The notes under the pieces: generated by a model
Databases searched by the model: none
What the model was told of the DNA's origin: nothing
The model's input: the letters and a program-made list of their open reading frames with translations, nothing else
From: an uncultured Ruthenibacterium sp.
GTDB lineage: Bacteria > Bacillota > Clostridia > Oscillospirales > Ruminococcaceae
Direction of reading: 5' to 3'
DNA length: 51,289 nt
Assembly: GCA_944386565.1 (NCBI GenBank)
Contig: CALXBO010000013.1
Coordinates: 1 to 51,289, forward strand
Part shown: one piece after another, positions 1-7,641 of the stretch
Numbering within the stretch: position 1 is the stretch's first letter
Layout: each line of letters begins with the position of its first letter
Position numbers and translations under genes: made by a program

Positions 1-38
1 TCTTCGCTTCGATGGTTCGAATCCATCCTCTCCCACCA
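1..38 (+). tRNA. tRNA 3' end (partial), possibly tRNA-Tyr
   Basis: The T arm is visible as GATGG-TTCGAAT-CCATC (11-27), followed by the 3' acceptor strand CTCTCCC, discriminator A and an encoded CCA at 36-38. The anticodon and 5' half lie upstream of the window, so identity cannot be read. The A discriminator and what looks like part of a longer variable arm (1-10) suggest Tyr or Leu. Tyr is a guess from general resemblance. Confidence 0.8.
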
Positions 39-42
39 ACAA
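18..42 (+). repeat. Direct repeat, copy 1 (tRNA 3' tail)
   Basis: These 25 bases, from the T loop through CCA plus four downstream bases, recur exactly at 162-186. This copy belongs to the real tRNA gene. Confidence 0.85.
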
Positions 43-44
43 GA

Positions 45-69
45 AACCGCCGTGTCCCGGCGGTTTTTT
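45..69 (+). terminator. Rho-independent terminator of the tRNA
   Basis: Stem AACCGCCG (45-52) pairs with CGGCGGTT (58-65) across a five-base loop and runs into T residues (64-69). It sits directly after the tRNA CCA end. Confidence 0.85.
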
Positions 70-105
70 GTTTGTGGTTGAGAGGATGCGATGAGAACAG
101 CACGT

Positions 106-148
106 CCCGCCCGCAGGCGGGGAAAAACAGTCCGGCGGACTGTTTTTC
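106..148. other. Two adjacent strong hairpins
   Basis: CCCGCC (106-111) pairs with GGCGGG (116-121). Immediately after, GAAAAACAGTCCG (122-134) is the exact reverse complement of CGGACTGTTTTTC (136-148). The second could act as a terminator in either direction because both arms carry five A/T. No gene is visible around them. Confidence 0.6.
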
Positions 149-161
149 AGTGAGCGGCTCG

Positions 162-186
162 CGAATCCATCCTCTCCCACCAACAA
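162..186 (+). repeat. Direct repeat, copy 2 (orphan tRNA tail)
   Basis: Exact 25-base copy of 18-42, including the T-loop end, acceptor strand and CCA. The upstream bases (about 149-161) do not form a T arm, so this is a tRNA remnant and not a gene. Weaker similarity continues downstream: both copies are followed by a hairpin with the core TCCCGGCGG and then by TGTGGTTGAG. Confidence 0.8.
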
Positions 187-221
187 AAGAGCCTTCGCCG
201 TATCCCGGCGGAGGCTCTTTT
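186..221 (+). terminator. Hairpin terminator after the duplicated tRNA tail
   Basis: AAAGAGCCTTCGCCG (186-200) pairs with CGGCGGAGGCTCTTT (206-220) with one G-T wobble, ending in a short T tract. It parallels the terminator at 45-69 and looks like the diverged duplicate of it. Confidence 0.75.
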
Positions 222-250
222 GCTGTGGTTGAGCGGATGAGAGCGGCGAG

Positions 251-282
251 AATCCCGGATGCATGGGCATCCGGGATTTTTT
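251..282 (+). terminator. Rho-independent terminator
   Basis: AATCCCGGATGC (251-262) pairs with GCATCCGGGATT (267-278), followed by T residues. It is the third terminator in 240 bases and isolates the following coat protein gene from tRNA read-through. Confidence 0.8.
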
Positions 283-342
283 GCGTATGATTCGCCGAAA
301 ACCGGGCACACTGTTCTCAAATCCCGAAAAGGAGAGAATGCA

Positions 343-801
343 ATGAGCTGGACGCAAAAGGAAAAGAACTTTCTGAAAGACATTCAGAACGAGGAAAAAC
401 TGTGCGTGGACAAATATCACAAGGCCGCCGAAGCCGCGTGCGACCCCACGCTGCGCCATATCTTTGAGAAGATCGAGCAGACCGAACAGAGCCACTACGA
501 CACCGTGACGCAGATGCTCGACGGCAAGGTGCCCTCGCCGCAGAACAAGGCGCAGACGCCGCGCCCGCGCAGCCAGAAGGAACTGAAAGCGCACACGAAC
601 CGCGCGCAGAAACAGAGCGACACCTATCTTGTTTCCGACCTTCTCGCCACGGAGAAGTACGTGGCCGGCGTGTACAACACGGCGGTGTTCGAGTTCAACG
701 ACCCCGCGGCGCGTCAGGTGCTCAGCGGCATCCAGCAGGCGGAGCAGAACCACGGCCGGGAGCTGGCGGAATATATGCAGGCAAACGGCATGCAGTGCTG
801 A
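343..801 (+). CDS. Spore coat protein, CotF/ferritin-like family
   Basis: Encodes 152 residues. The N-terminal stretch has the pattern of small Clostridia coat proteins: MSWTQKEKNFLKDIQ, then an EEKLCVDKY helix and an EQTEQSHYDTV helix, giving two helical hairpins separated by a Pro/Gln-rich linker (about residues 63-90). The C-terminal half repeats the idea with a TEKYVAGVYN helix and an EQNHGRELAEY helix. Such CotF-type proteins assemble on the spore surface, which supports a spore-forming host. The start is the ATG at 343 because AAAGGAGA (328-335) lies just upstream; an earlier in-frame ATG at 259 lies in the preceding terminator. It is a single-gene unit between two terminators. I see no clear vegetative promoter, which fits sporulation sigma control but does not prove it. 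Confidence 0.8.
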   Translation: MSWTQKEKNFLKDIQNEEKLCVDKYHKAAEAACDPTLRHIFEKIEQTEQSHYDTVTQMLDGKVPSPQNKAQTPRPRSQKELKAHTNRAQKQSDTYLVSDLLATEKYVAGVYNTAVFEFNDPAARQVLSGIQQAEQNHGRELAEYMQANGMQC

Positions 802-827
802 CTTGGTACGCCCCGGAATGACTTTTC

Positions 828-864
828 AAGGCCTTCCCCCGATGATCGGGCGGAAGGCCTTTTT
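828..864 (+). terminator. Terminator of the coat protein gene
   Basis: AAGGCCTTCC (828-837) pairs with GGAAGGCCTT (852-861), with a further CCCGAT/ATCGGG pairing inside the loop, then a T run. Confidence 0.9.
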
Positions 865-950
865 CATATCACGAAGAAACTTCGATGCATCGTATTTTAC
901 AAAAAAGTTACAAGACCTTTTCCAATGTGCGGGAAGAGATTTGCAGAAAC

Positions 951-979
951 TTGACTTGTTCATTTTGCCTGAATATGGT
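951..979 (+). promoter_or_regulatory. Sigma-A type promoter of the peptide ABC operon
   Basis: TTGACT (951-956), a 17-base spacer and TATGGT (974-979) precede the binding-protein start at 1029. A GGAGG ribosome site lies at about 1014-1019. Confidence 0.75.
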
Positions 980-1028
980 AGGATGTTTTTGGACAAAACA
1001 GACAATCAAAAACGGAGGAACACACATT

Positions 1029-2573
1029 ATGAATCTTTGCAAGAGACTGCTTGCCGGTCTGCTCGCCGCTGCCGCGGCGCTTTCCATGACGGCCTGCGGA
1101 GCGTCTTCCGCGGACGGATCGTCCGCCGGATCCAAGACGGCGTCCGCCTCTCAGACGGCCCAGACCCGCACGGACCTCAACATGGCCCTCTCAGTCGATC
1201 CCGACGGCCTTGACCCGCAGCGCACGACCGCTGCGAGCACGTTCCAGATCACGAACAACATCTATGACACGCTGCTGCGCGTCAACACGGACGGCACGCT
1301 GAAGGAAGGCCTGGCTGAGTCGTGGGAGACTTCGGAAGACGGCCTGACGCTGACGTTCCGTCTGCGCTCCGGCGTGACGTTCCACAACGGCAATCCCTGC
1401 AACGCGGAGGCTGTCGTCTCGTCGTTCGAGCGTCTGCAGGCGGAGGACAGCCCCCGCGCTGCGGACTACGCGAACTTCACGTTCACCGCACAGGGGGAGG
1501 ACACCGTAGTTGTGACGTGCGCCGAGCTCGATGTGGCCGCGCTGTCCAGCTTCGCGTATCCGTGGTCGGCCATCGTCGACACGAGCGTCGCAGACACGCT
1601 GAAAAACTCTCCTGTCGGCACGGGCCCGTACAAACTGAAAGAGTGGGTGCCGCAGCAGTCCCTGACGCTGGAAAAGAACCCCGATTATTACGACACCGTC
1701 AATCTTGAGACCATCACCTTCAAGATGATGCCGGACGCCACCTCCCAGATCGCTTCGCTGCGCAGCGGCGAGCTGGACATCATCTCGGTCTCGGGCGATC
1801 AGGTCGCCGCGTTTGAGAACGATCCCCAGTTCAACATCGTGCAGGCGCCGTCCAACGGCATCCAGCTGATGGCGATGAACCTCGCCAACGAGGCTCTGTC
1901 CGACGTCCGCGTGCGCCAGGCCATCAACTATGCGGTGGACAAGCAGTCCCTCATCGACACGGTCTGGTGGGGTTACGGCGAGCCGATCGGTTCGCACTAT
2001 CCCACGGTGCTGAAAGAATACGTCGATCTGAACGACACCTACTCCTATGACCCCGAAAAGGCGAAAGAGCTTTTGGCACAGGCCGGATACGCCGACGGCC
2101 TGACGCTGGAGATGTATCTGCCCAAGAGCTATCCCGCGTACGTCAGCGCCGGCCAGGTCATCGCCGATTCGCTGAAAGAGGTCGGCATCACCTGCAACAT
2201 CACCATCGTCGAGTGGGCGGCATGGCTCTCCGACGTGTACAACGGCCGCAATTATGATCTCACCGTCGTGGGCCACACCGGCCGCCTCGATCCGTACGTC
2301 CTGCTGGCGCGCTACCAGTCCGACAGCAGCGAGAACTACTTCAACTATTCGAACCCCGAAGTCGACGAACTGCTGAGCGGATACAAGAGCGAGAAGGACG
2401 AAGCCAAGCGCACGGAGATGGTGCAGCAGGTCGAGGAGATCCTCGCCGAGGACGTCCCGGCCTACTACATCCAGACGCCGATCACGCTGTATGTCACCAG
2501 CAGCGCGGTCGAGGGCTTTGAGATCTATCCCATCGACATCTACGAGATGAAAGACGTCTCCTTTGCTTCCTGA
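1029..2573 (+). CDS. Peptide/nickel-type ABC transporter substrate-binding lipoprotein
   Basis: Encodes 514 residues of the SBP_bac_5 (DppA/OppA) family. The N terminus is a lipoprotein signal: basic MNLCKR, a hydrophobic Leu/Ala core and lipobox SMTAC with Cys23 as the lipid-modified residue, followed by a Ser/Ala linker. The mature part carries family landmarks such as DPQRTTAAST, an NNIYDTL segment, the LAESWETSEDG region and SPVGTGPYKL. It should be anchored on the outer face of the membrane and deliver oligopeptides or a related ligand to the permeases that follow. The start is the ATG at 1029, downstream of the promoter and an AACGGAGGAA ribosome site; longer in-frame starts would run through the promoter. 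It is first in a seven-gene same-strand cluster. The ligand cannot be assigned from sequence. Confidence 0.92.
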   Translation: MNLCKRLLAGLLAAAAALSMTACGASSADGSSAGSKTASASQTAQTRTDLNMALSVDPDGLDPQRTTAASTFQITNNIYDTLLRVNTDGTLKEGLAESWETSEDGLTLTFRLRSGVTFHNGNPCNAEAVVSSFERLQAEDSPRAADYANFTFTAQGEDTVVVTCAELDVAALSSFAYPWSAIVDTSVADTLKNSPVGTGPYKLKEWVPQQSLTLEKNPDYYDTVNLETITFKMMPDATSQIASLRSGELDIISVSGDQVAAFENDPQFNIVQAPSNGIQLMAMNLANEALSDVRVRQAINYAVDKQSLIDTVWWGYGEPIGSHYPTVLKEYVDLNDTYSYDPEKAKELLAQAGYADGLTLEMYLPKSYPAYVSAGQVIADSLKEVGITCNITIVEWAAWLSDVYNGRNYDLTVVGHTGRLDPYVLLARYQSDSSENYFNYSNPEVDELLSGYKSEKDEAKRTEMVQQVEEILAEDVPAYYIQTPITLYVTSSAVEGFEIYPIDIYEMKDVSFAS

Positions 2574-2605
2574 CGCGCCTCACCGGCGCGGACAATACCC
2601 GGTTG

Positions 2606-2634
2606 CGGCGGGTCTGCTGACGGCAGGCCCGCCG
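2606..2634 (+). other. Intercistronic hairpin between binding protein and permease
   Basis: CGGCGGGTCTGC (2606-2617) pairs with GCAGGCCCGCCG (2623-2634) with one wobble and a five-base loop. There is no T tract, so it is more likely an mRNA 3'-end stabiliser or partial attenuator that keeps binding-protein mRNA more abundant than permease mRNA. That is a common arrangement in binding-protein importers and is inferred here. Confidence 0.6.
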
Positions 2635-2689
2635 TTCGCATCACAGGGCGGGGCGCGCTGCGGCCCCGCAGGAAAGGCGGATCAAACAT

Positions 2690-3652
2690 ATGCTCAAATT
2701 GCTTGTCAGGCGTCTTCTGAGCGCTCTGGCGGTCCTGTTCGTGGTTTCGTTCATCACGTTCGTGGTGCTCCTGTGCATCCCCGGCGACGCGGCGCAGCTG
2801 GTCCTCGGCGTGGACGCAACGCCCGAGAAGGTCGCCGCGCTGCGCGAGGCCATGGGCCTGAACGAACCGTGGTACATCCAGTATCTCGACTGGATCGGCG
2901 GCGTGCTGAGAGGAGACTGGGGCACGTCGTACGTGTACGGTGAAAACGTGTGGACGCTGCTGTGCCAGCGCCTTCCGGTCACGTTCTCCGTGGCGCTGCT
3001 GTCCATGCTCATCGCCGTCGTGCTGTCGGCGGTGCTCGGCATCCTGGCCGCGCTGAAAAAGGATTCCCCGCTCGATATCCTCGCGCGCACGGTGATGCAG
3101 CTCGGAGGCGCGCTGCCGTCGTTCTGGCTGGCGATGCTGTTCATGCTCTTCTTCGCATCCTACCTCGGGTGGTTCCCCATCACCGGCTACACGCCCATGT
3201 CCGAGGGATTCGGCGCCTGCCTGAGAAGCATCGCGCTGCCGTCCTTCGTGCTGGCCATCGGCGAGCTCGGCATCCTCATCCGCATCGTCCGCTCTTCGAT
3301 GCTCACGGCGCTCGATCAGGACTTCATGCTCAGCGCCCGCGTCAAGGGCCTGCCGCCGCGCGCGGCCATCGTGCGCTATGCGCTGCGCTCGGCCGTCATT
3401 GCGCCCATCACCATCTCCGGCATGCAGCTGGCAAAACTGCTGGGCGGCACGGTCATCGTGGAGACCATCTTCGCGCTGCCGGGCATCGGCCGCCTGATGC
3501 TCACGGCGGTGGAACAGCGCGACATCACGCTGCTGCAGGGCATCGTATTGTTCATCACGTCGATGGTGGTCCTCGTGTCGCTCGTCACGGACCTCATCGT
3601 CATGGCCGTCAATCCGGCCATCCGCACGGGAGAGGAGGCGGTGAGCCGGTGA
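2690..3652 (+). CDS. dppB: Dipeptide/oligopeptide ABC transporter permease, DppB type
   Basis: Encodes 320 residues, normal for DppB/OppB. It begins with a short cytoplasmic leader and a first membrane helix (LLSALAVLFVVSFITFVVLL), then the conserved PGD after that helix and five more predicted helices. The coupling-loop signature lies near residues 240-265 and includes GTVIVETIFALPGIGRL. The protein forms one half of the inner-membrane channel of the importer together with the next gene product. The ATG at 2690 follows a GGAAAGGCGG stretch. The stop overlaps the GTG start of the next gene (GTGA), so translation is probably coupled. Confidence 0.9.
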   Translation: MLKLLVRRLLSALAVLFVVSFITFVVLLCIPGDAAQLVLGVDATPEKVAALREAMGLNEPWYIQYLDWIGGVLRGDWGTSYVYGENVWTLLCQRLPVTFSVALLSMLIAVVLSAVLGILAALKKDSPLDILARTVMQLGGALPSFWLAMLFMLFFASYLGWFPITGYTPMSEGFGACLRSIALPSFVLAIGELGILIRIVRSSMLTALDQDFMLSARVKGLPPRAAIVRYALRSAVIAPITISGMQLAKLLGGTVIVETIFALPGIGRLMLTAVEQRDITLLQGIVLFITSMVVLVSLVTDLIVMAVNPAIRTGEEAVSR

Positions 3653-4464
3653 AACGCAAACGCAGTTTTTCGCTGACCGCGGGCGCCGTGATGGTCGCGC
3701 TGATCGTTGCCATGTGCCTCGTCTCATTCGTCTGGATGCCGATGGATCCGGAGAAGATGGACACGGCGAACCGCTTCGCCCTGCCCGGTGCGCAGCACCT
3801 TCTCGGGACCGATCAGTTCGGCCGCGACGTGCTCAGCCGCATCATGGAGGCGTCCCGCTGGGCGCTGCTGGTGGGGGTGTGCTCCGTCACCGCGGGTGCG
3901 GCGGCGGGCAGCGCCATCGGCGCCGCGGCCGCCATGCTGGGCGGGGTGCTGCGCTCCGTCATCATGCGCTTTATCGACGGCATGATGTCCTTCCCGGGCA
4001 TTCTGCTCGCGATGATGCTCGTCACGGTGCTGGGCAAGGGCATCCTCGGCTCGGTGCTCGCCATCGGCATTTTCATGATCCCCACCTTCTCGCGGCTCGT
4101 GTATTCGATGGTGCTTGAAAACAAGCAGCGCCTGTATGTCAAGGCCGCGCAGAGCTACGGATGCAGCCGCCGGCGCATCGTGCTGCATCACATGCTGCCC
4201 GATATGCTGCCGCGCCTCATCACGCAGTTCAGCTCCAGCATCGGCGGCGCGGTGCTGCTGGAGTCGTCCCTGTCCTTCCTCGGTCTCGGCATCCAGCCGC
4301 CCACGCCGAGCTGGGGCATGATGCTCAGCGAGGCGCGTCAGTTCGTGCTGAGCTATCCGTACATTGCCGTCGCGCCCGGCGTGGTGCTGCTCATCACCGT
4401 TCTGGGCTTCAATCTTCTGGGCGACGGGCTCAACGACCGGTTTGTGAAAAGGAGTTCGCGATGA
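3649..4464 (+). CDS. dppC: Dipeptide/oligopeptide ABC transporter permease, DppC type
   Basis: Encodes 271 residues if it begins at the GTG at 3649, which overlaps the dppB stop and follows GAGAGGAGGCGG. A later ATG at 3691 would remove most of the first membrane helix. Family features are the N-terminal helix, the LLGTDQFGRDVLSRI motif after it, and the cytoplasmic EAA loop near residues 160-205 (YVKAAQSYGCSRRRI, then LPDMLP). The conserved ending LESSLSFLGLGIQPPTPSWG follows. It pairs with DppB as the second channel subunit. The stop overlaps the next start by ATGA. Confidence 0.9.
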   Translation: MKRKRSFSLTAGAVMVALIVAMCLVSFVWMPMDPEKMDTANRFALPGAQHLLGTDQFGRDVLSRIMEASRWALLVGVCSVTAGAAAGSAIGAAAAMLGGVLRSVIMRFIDGMMSFPGILLAMMLVTVLGKGILGSVLAIGIFMIPTFSRLVYSMVLENKQRLYVKAAQSYGCSRRRIVLHHMLPDMLPRLITQFSSSIGGAVLLESSLSFLGLGIQPPTPSWGMMLSEARQFVLSYPYIAVAPGVVLLITVLGFNLLGDGLNDRFVKRSSR

Positions 4465-5432
4465 AACAAGACGCTGTTCTCAACATTGAGGGGCTGACAG
4501 TGCGCGCCGCGTCGGGCGACGTGCTCGTGCGCGACGTCAGCCTCACGCTCGGGGCGCAGGAGTGCCTCGGCATTGCCGGCGAATCCGGTTCCGGCAAGAC
4601 GGTCACGGCGAAATCGGTCCTGCAGCTCCTTCCGCCCGACCTGCGCGCCTCGGCGCGCAGCCTGAGCGTCCTCGGAAAGGATATCCTCTCCATGACGGAG
4701 CCGGAGCGCCGCCGCTTTCTCGGCTGTGAGGTAGGTTTTGTGCCGCAGAACACGGTGGCCTATCTGCATCCGCTCATCAAGGTCAAGCGCCAGCTCACGG
4801 ACGGGTATCTGTGCTATCACGACACGACGAAGCGCGAGGCGCTCGAGCGCGCCCACGGGCTGCTCGAACAGGTGGGCATCCGCGACGCTTCGCGCGTGAT
4901 GGAAAGCTATCCGGGCGAGCTCTCGGGCGGTATGCGCCAGCGCGTCAACATCGCGATGGCGCTGATGAGCGACCCGAAGCTCATCATTGCCGACGAGCCC
5001 ACGACGGCGCTCGACTGCGTCGTGCAGCAGCAGGTCGTGGAGCTGTTCCATTCCATCAACACGCAGCGCCATGTGGCCATCGTGATGATTTCGCACGACC
5101 TCAATCTCATCCGCCGCTACTGCCACAAGGTGGCGGTCATGTACGCGGGGCAGGTCGTCGAGACGGGCGACAGCCAGGCGGTGTTTACATCGCCGAAGCA
5201 TCCGTACACCAAGGCGCTGCTCTCCGTCGTGCCGCGTGTCGACCAGGACCCCGCGGCGCGCCTGAGCGAGATCCCGGGTTATGTGCCCGAGACGGGACGC
5301 GACACGGACGAGTGCCTGTTCCGCCCGCGCTGTGCCGAGTGCACACAGGCGTGCAGCGGCGCGGTGCGCTGTCTGCGCGGCGCGGACCGGTTTGTGCGCT
5401 GCAGCAAAGTATGCGAGGAGGCGGGAGCATGA
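4461..5432 (+). CDS. dppD: Peptide ABC transporter ATP-binding protein, DppD type
   Basis: Encodes 323 residues. It shows Walker A GESGSGKT (residues 40-47), the signature LSGGMRQR, Walker B LIIADEPTTALD, and the switch His in the ISHD segment. The C-terminal oligopeptide-transporter extension contains HPYTKALLSVVP and a Cys cluster (CLFRPRCAECTQAC), as in DppD/OppD proteins, some of which bind an Fe-S cluster there. It powers import together with DppF. The ATG at 4461 follows AAAAGGAG and overlaps the dppC stop. The end overlaps dppF by four bases. Confidence 0.92.
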   Translation: MKQDAVLNIEGLTVRAASGDVLVRDVSLTLGAQECLGIAGESGSGKTVTAKSVLQLLPPDLRASARSLSVLGKDILSMTEPERRRFLGCEVGFVPQNTVAYLHPLIKVKRQLTDGYLCYHDTTKREALERAHGLLEQVGIRDASRVMESYPGELSGGMRQRVNIAMALMSDPKLIIADEPTTALDCVVQQQVVELFHSINTQRHVAIVMISHDLNLIRRYCHKVAVMYAGQVVETGDSQAVFTSPKHPYTKALLSVVPRVDQDPAARLSEIPGYVPETGRDTDECLFRPRCAECTQACSGAVRCLRGADRFVRCSKVCEEAGA

Positions 5433-6241
5433 CCATTCTGGAGGCAAAACGCGTCGGCAAGCAGTTTGCCGTTAAGGACAGCGCGTCGCTGTGGAAGAAA
5501 AAAGTGTTTCAGGCGCTGGAGAACGTCGATCTCCGGCTCGACTCCGGCCGCACGGTCGGCGTTGTGGGCGAGAGCGGAAGCGGCAAATCGACGCTCGGCG
5601 AGATCCTCGGCGATCTGCAGCACCCGAGCGCCGGGACGGTGCTGTACAAGGGGCGCGACGTGCGCTCGCTGACAAAGGCCGAGTACCGGCAGTTCCGCCG
5701 CAACGTGCAGTATATCTTTCAGAACCCGAAGGAATCCATGAACCCGTATTTCACGGTGGAAAAAATACTCACCGAGCCGATGCAGGTGCTGCTCGATTCG
5801 TACGACGCCGCATCGGCCAGACGGCGTGCGGCGGAGATGCTCGGCCGCGTGGGGCTCGCGGAGTCGGCACTCGGGAAGTACCCGTCCGAACTCAGCGGCG
5901 GCCAGTGCCAGCGCATCGCCATCGCGCGCGCGCTGCTGCTCTCGCCGGAGGTCATCGTCTGTGACGAGTGCGTCTCGGCGCTGGACGTCTCCATCCAGGC
6001 GCAGATCCTGAATCTGCTCAAGGATCTGCAGCGCGAGTTCGGCACGGCGTATCTGTTCATCTCGCACGACATCGGCGTCATCCACTACATGTCCGACGAG
6101 ATCATCGTCGTCAATCACGGGCATGTGGTGGAGCAGGGCGAGGGGGCCGCGGTCATCCGCGCGCCGAAAAACGACTACACGCGGACGCTCATCGCGAGCG
6201 CATTTTTCACAAGGGAGGCGGCAAGATGCGGTGCACTGTGA
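5429..6241 (+). CDS. dppF: Peptide ABC transporter ATP-binding protein, DppF type (short C terminus)
   Basis: Encodes 270 residues. Walker A is GESGSGKST, the Q-loop lies in FQNPKESMNP, the signature is LSGGQCQR and Walker B is VIVCDECVSALD, in which the usual DEP is replaced by DEC. The usual C-terminal oligopeptide domain of about 50 residues is almost absent: the protein stops soon after a KNDYTRTLIA segment that corresponds to the HPYT motif. A short DppF paired with a full DppD is common in Firmicutes, so it is probably functional. The ATG at 5429 overlaps the dppD stop, and the 3' end overlaps the next gene by 16 bases. Confidence 0.88.
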   Translation: MTILEAKRVGKQFAVKDSASLWKKKVFQALENVDLRLDSGRTVGVVGESGSGKSTLGEILGDLQHPSAGTVLYKGRDVRSLTKAEYRQFRRNVQYIFQNPKESMNPYFTVEKILTEPMQVLLDSYDAASARRRAAEMLGRVGLAESALGKYPSELSGGQCQRIAIARALLLSPEVIVCDECVSALDVSIQAQILNLLKDLQREFGTAYLFISHDIGVIHYMSDEIIVVNHGHVVEQGEGAAVIRAPKNDYTRTLIASAFFTREAARCGAL

Positions 6242-6978
6242 TCGGATGCTGGGGCGGCAGCTGCCGGAAGGACGGCGCGTGCTCGGGCTATCTTCTGCAG
6301 CACGGCGACGCCGCGCTTCTGCTCGACTGCGGAAGCGGCGTCGCGTCCGCGGTGCAGAACGTCATCCCGCTGACGCAGCTGCACCACGTGGTGGTGAGCC
6401 ACTATCACTTTGACCACTGCAGCGACGCGGGCGCGCTCGACTACGGCCGCCTCATCGACACACAGCGCGGCGTGACAAGCACGCCGCTGACGTTCTGGGC
6501 CCCGGACGACGCGGCGGAGCTCGCGCGCCTTGCGATGCCGCCGTACTCCGAGGCACAGGCGGTGCACGCGGGCGAGACGGTGCAGATCGGGCCGTTTTCG
6601 TGCTCGTTCCTGCGCACCAAGCATCCGGTGGAGTGCCTTGCCGTCCGCGTGGAATGTGCGGGCGGCGTGCTGGTCTACACAGCGGACGGCGCGTATACGG
6701 AGGAACTCGCGGCGTTCGCGGCGGGGGCGGATGTGCTCATCACGGAGTGCAGCCTGTACGCGGGCGCGGACGGCTCGCGCGCCGGGCACATGGCCTGCAC
6801 GGACGCGGCGCGTCTGGCGACGCGCGCGAAGCCCGGCACGCTCGTGCTGAGCCACCTGCCTGTCTACGGCGATGTGCAGGAACTTCTGCGGGACGTTCAG
6901 GCGGTCTGGGACGGGAAAACGCTTCTCGCCTCCCGGCTGCTGGCGCTGGACGTCCCGGAGCGAAAGGGAGAATCGTAA
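6226..6978 (+). CDS. MBL-fold metallohydrolase, RNase Z/phosphodiesterase-like
   Basis: Encodes 250 residues of the metallo-beta-lactamase superfamily. The metal motif HYHFDH lies at about residues 62-67, followed by Asp/His ligands in the ECSLYAG segment, the GHM segment and the final LSHLPVY. The overall order resembles RNase Z/ElaC-like and cyclic phosphodiesterase-like members, but the long flexible arm of true tRNase Z is missing, so tRNA processing is unlikely. The substrate is unknown. The start ATG at 6226 has GGGAGG (6213-6218) ahead and lies inside dppF. The stop overlaps the next start (TAATG), so it is translated as part of the importer operon and may act on an imported compound. 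Confidence 0.8.
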   Translation: MRCTVIGCWGGSCRKDGACSGYLLQHGDAALLLDCGSGVASAVQNVIPLTQLHHVVVSHYHFDHCSDAGALDYGRLIDTQRGVTSTPLTFWAPDDAAELARLAMPPYSEAQAVHAGETVQIGPFSCSFLRTKHPVECLAVRVECAGGVLVYTADGAYTEELAAFAAGADVLITECSLYAGADGSRAGHMACTDAARLATRAKPGTLVLSHLPVYGDVQELLRDVQAVWDGKTLLASRLLALDVPERKGES

Positions 6979-7571
6979 TGGGAACATTTGAGCTTGTGCT
7001 GGTGCGCCACGGCTTTTCCGAGGGCAACGAGCAGGGGCTTCTCAGCGGATGGAGCGACGTGCCCCTCACGCAGCGCGGCCGCGAGGAGCTGCGCGAACTG
7101 CGCCGCACGGCGGACTATCCCGTGACGGAGCGCTATTACAGTTCCGATCTCGTGCGCTGCCGGGACACGTTCGAGGAACTGTATGCGGGGCGGGCGGTGC
7201 TCGACGGCCTGCGCCCGGAGTTCCGGGAGATCCATTTCGGGTCCCTCGAGAACATCCGGTGGAAGCCCGAGGAATTTGCGCGCTTTTTCCGCGCGTGGCT
7301 GTCGGGCGTCCGCGTGGCGGACGAGGAGAGCCGCGAGGCCTTCACGGCCCGGGTGCGCGGCGCGGTGAACACGCTCGCGGAGCAGTGCCGCGCCGAGGGC
7401 GTGCACAGCGCGACGGTCGTCACGCACTCCGGTGTCATCAAGACGCTGCTCGTCTCGCTGCGCGGTTTGCCGGACGAGGCGTGGCGCACGACGCAGGTGC
7501 CGAACGGGCGGGGCTATGCGCTCGTCCTTGACGAGACGGGGACGGAGCTTCTGTCCTGCGAAGCCATCTGA
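6978..7571 (+). CDS. Histidine phosphatase family protein (phosphoglycerate-mutase-like)
   Basis: Encodes 197 residues. The catalytic RHG motif is near residues 10-12 (LVLVRHGFSEGNEQG). A second Arg lies in the YYSSDLVRCRDT segment, the general acid Glu in FREIHFGSLE, and the second catalytic His in VVTHSGVIKTLL. This is the arrangement of broad phosphatases such as CobC/GpmB relatives. Its substrate is unknown. The ATG at 6978 overlaps the stop of the hydrolase gene, with AAAGGGAGA upstream. It ends the importer operon and is followed by a strong terminator. Confidence 0.85.
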   Translation: MGTFELVLVRHGFSEGNEQGLLSGWSDVPLTQRGREELRELRRTADYPVTERYYSSDLVRCRDTFEELYAGRAVLDGLRPEFREIHFGSLENIRWKPEEFARFFRAWLSGVRVADEESREAFTARVRGAVNTLAEQCRAEGVHSATVVTHSGVIKTLLVSLRGLPDEAWRTTQVPNGRGYALVLDETGTELLSCEAI

Positions 7572-7592
7572 CGGCGGAAAACAGAATACGGA

Positions 7593-7632
7593 AAAGCGCC
7601 CCCGGATGGTTCGGCATCCGGGGGCGCTTTTC
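7593..7632. terminator. Bidirectional terminator
   Basis: AAAAGCGCCCCCGGATG (7593-7609) is the exact reverse complement of CATCCGGGGGCGCTTTT (7616-7632), so it can end both the plus-strand importer operon and the minus-strand addA transcript. Confidence 0.92.
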
Positions 7633-7641
7633 ATATGGCGT

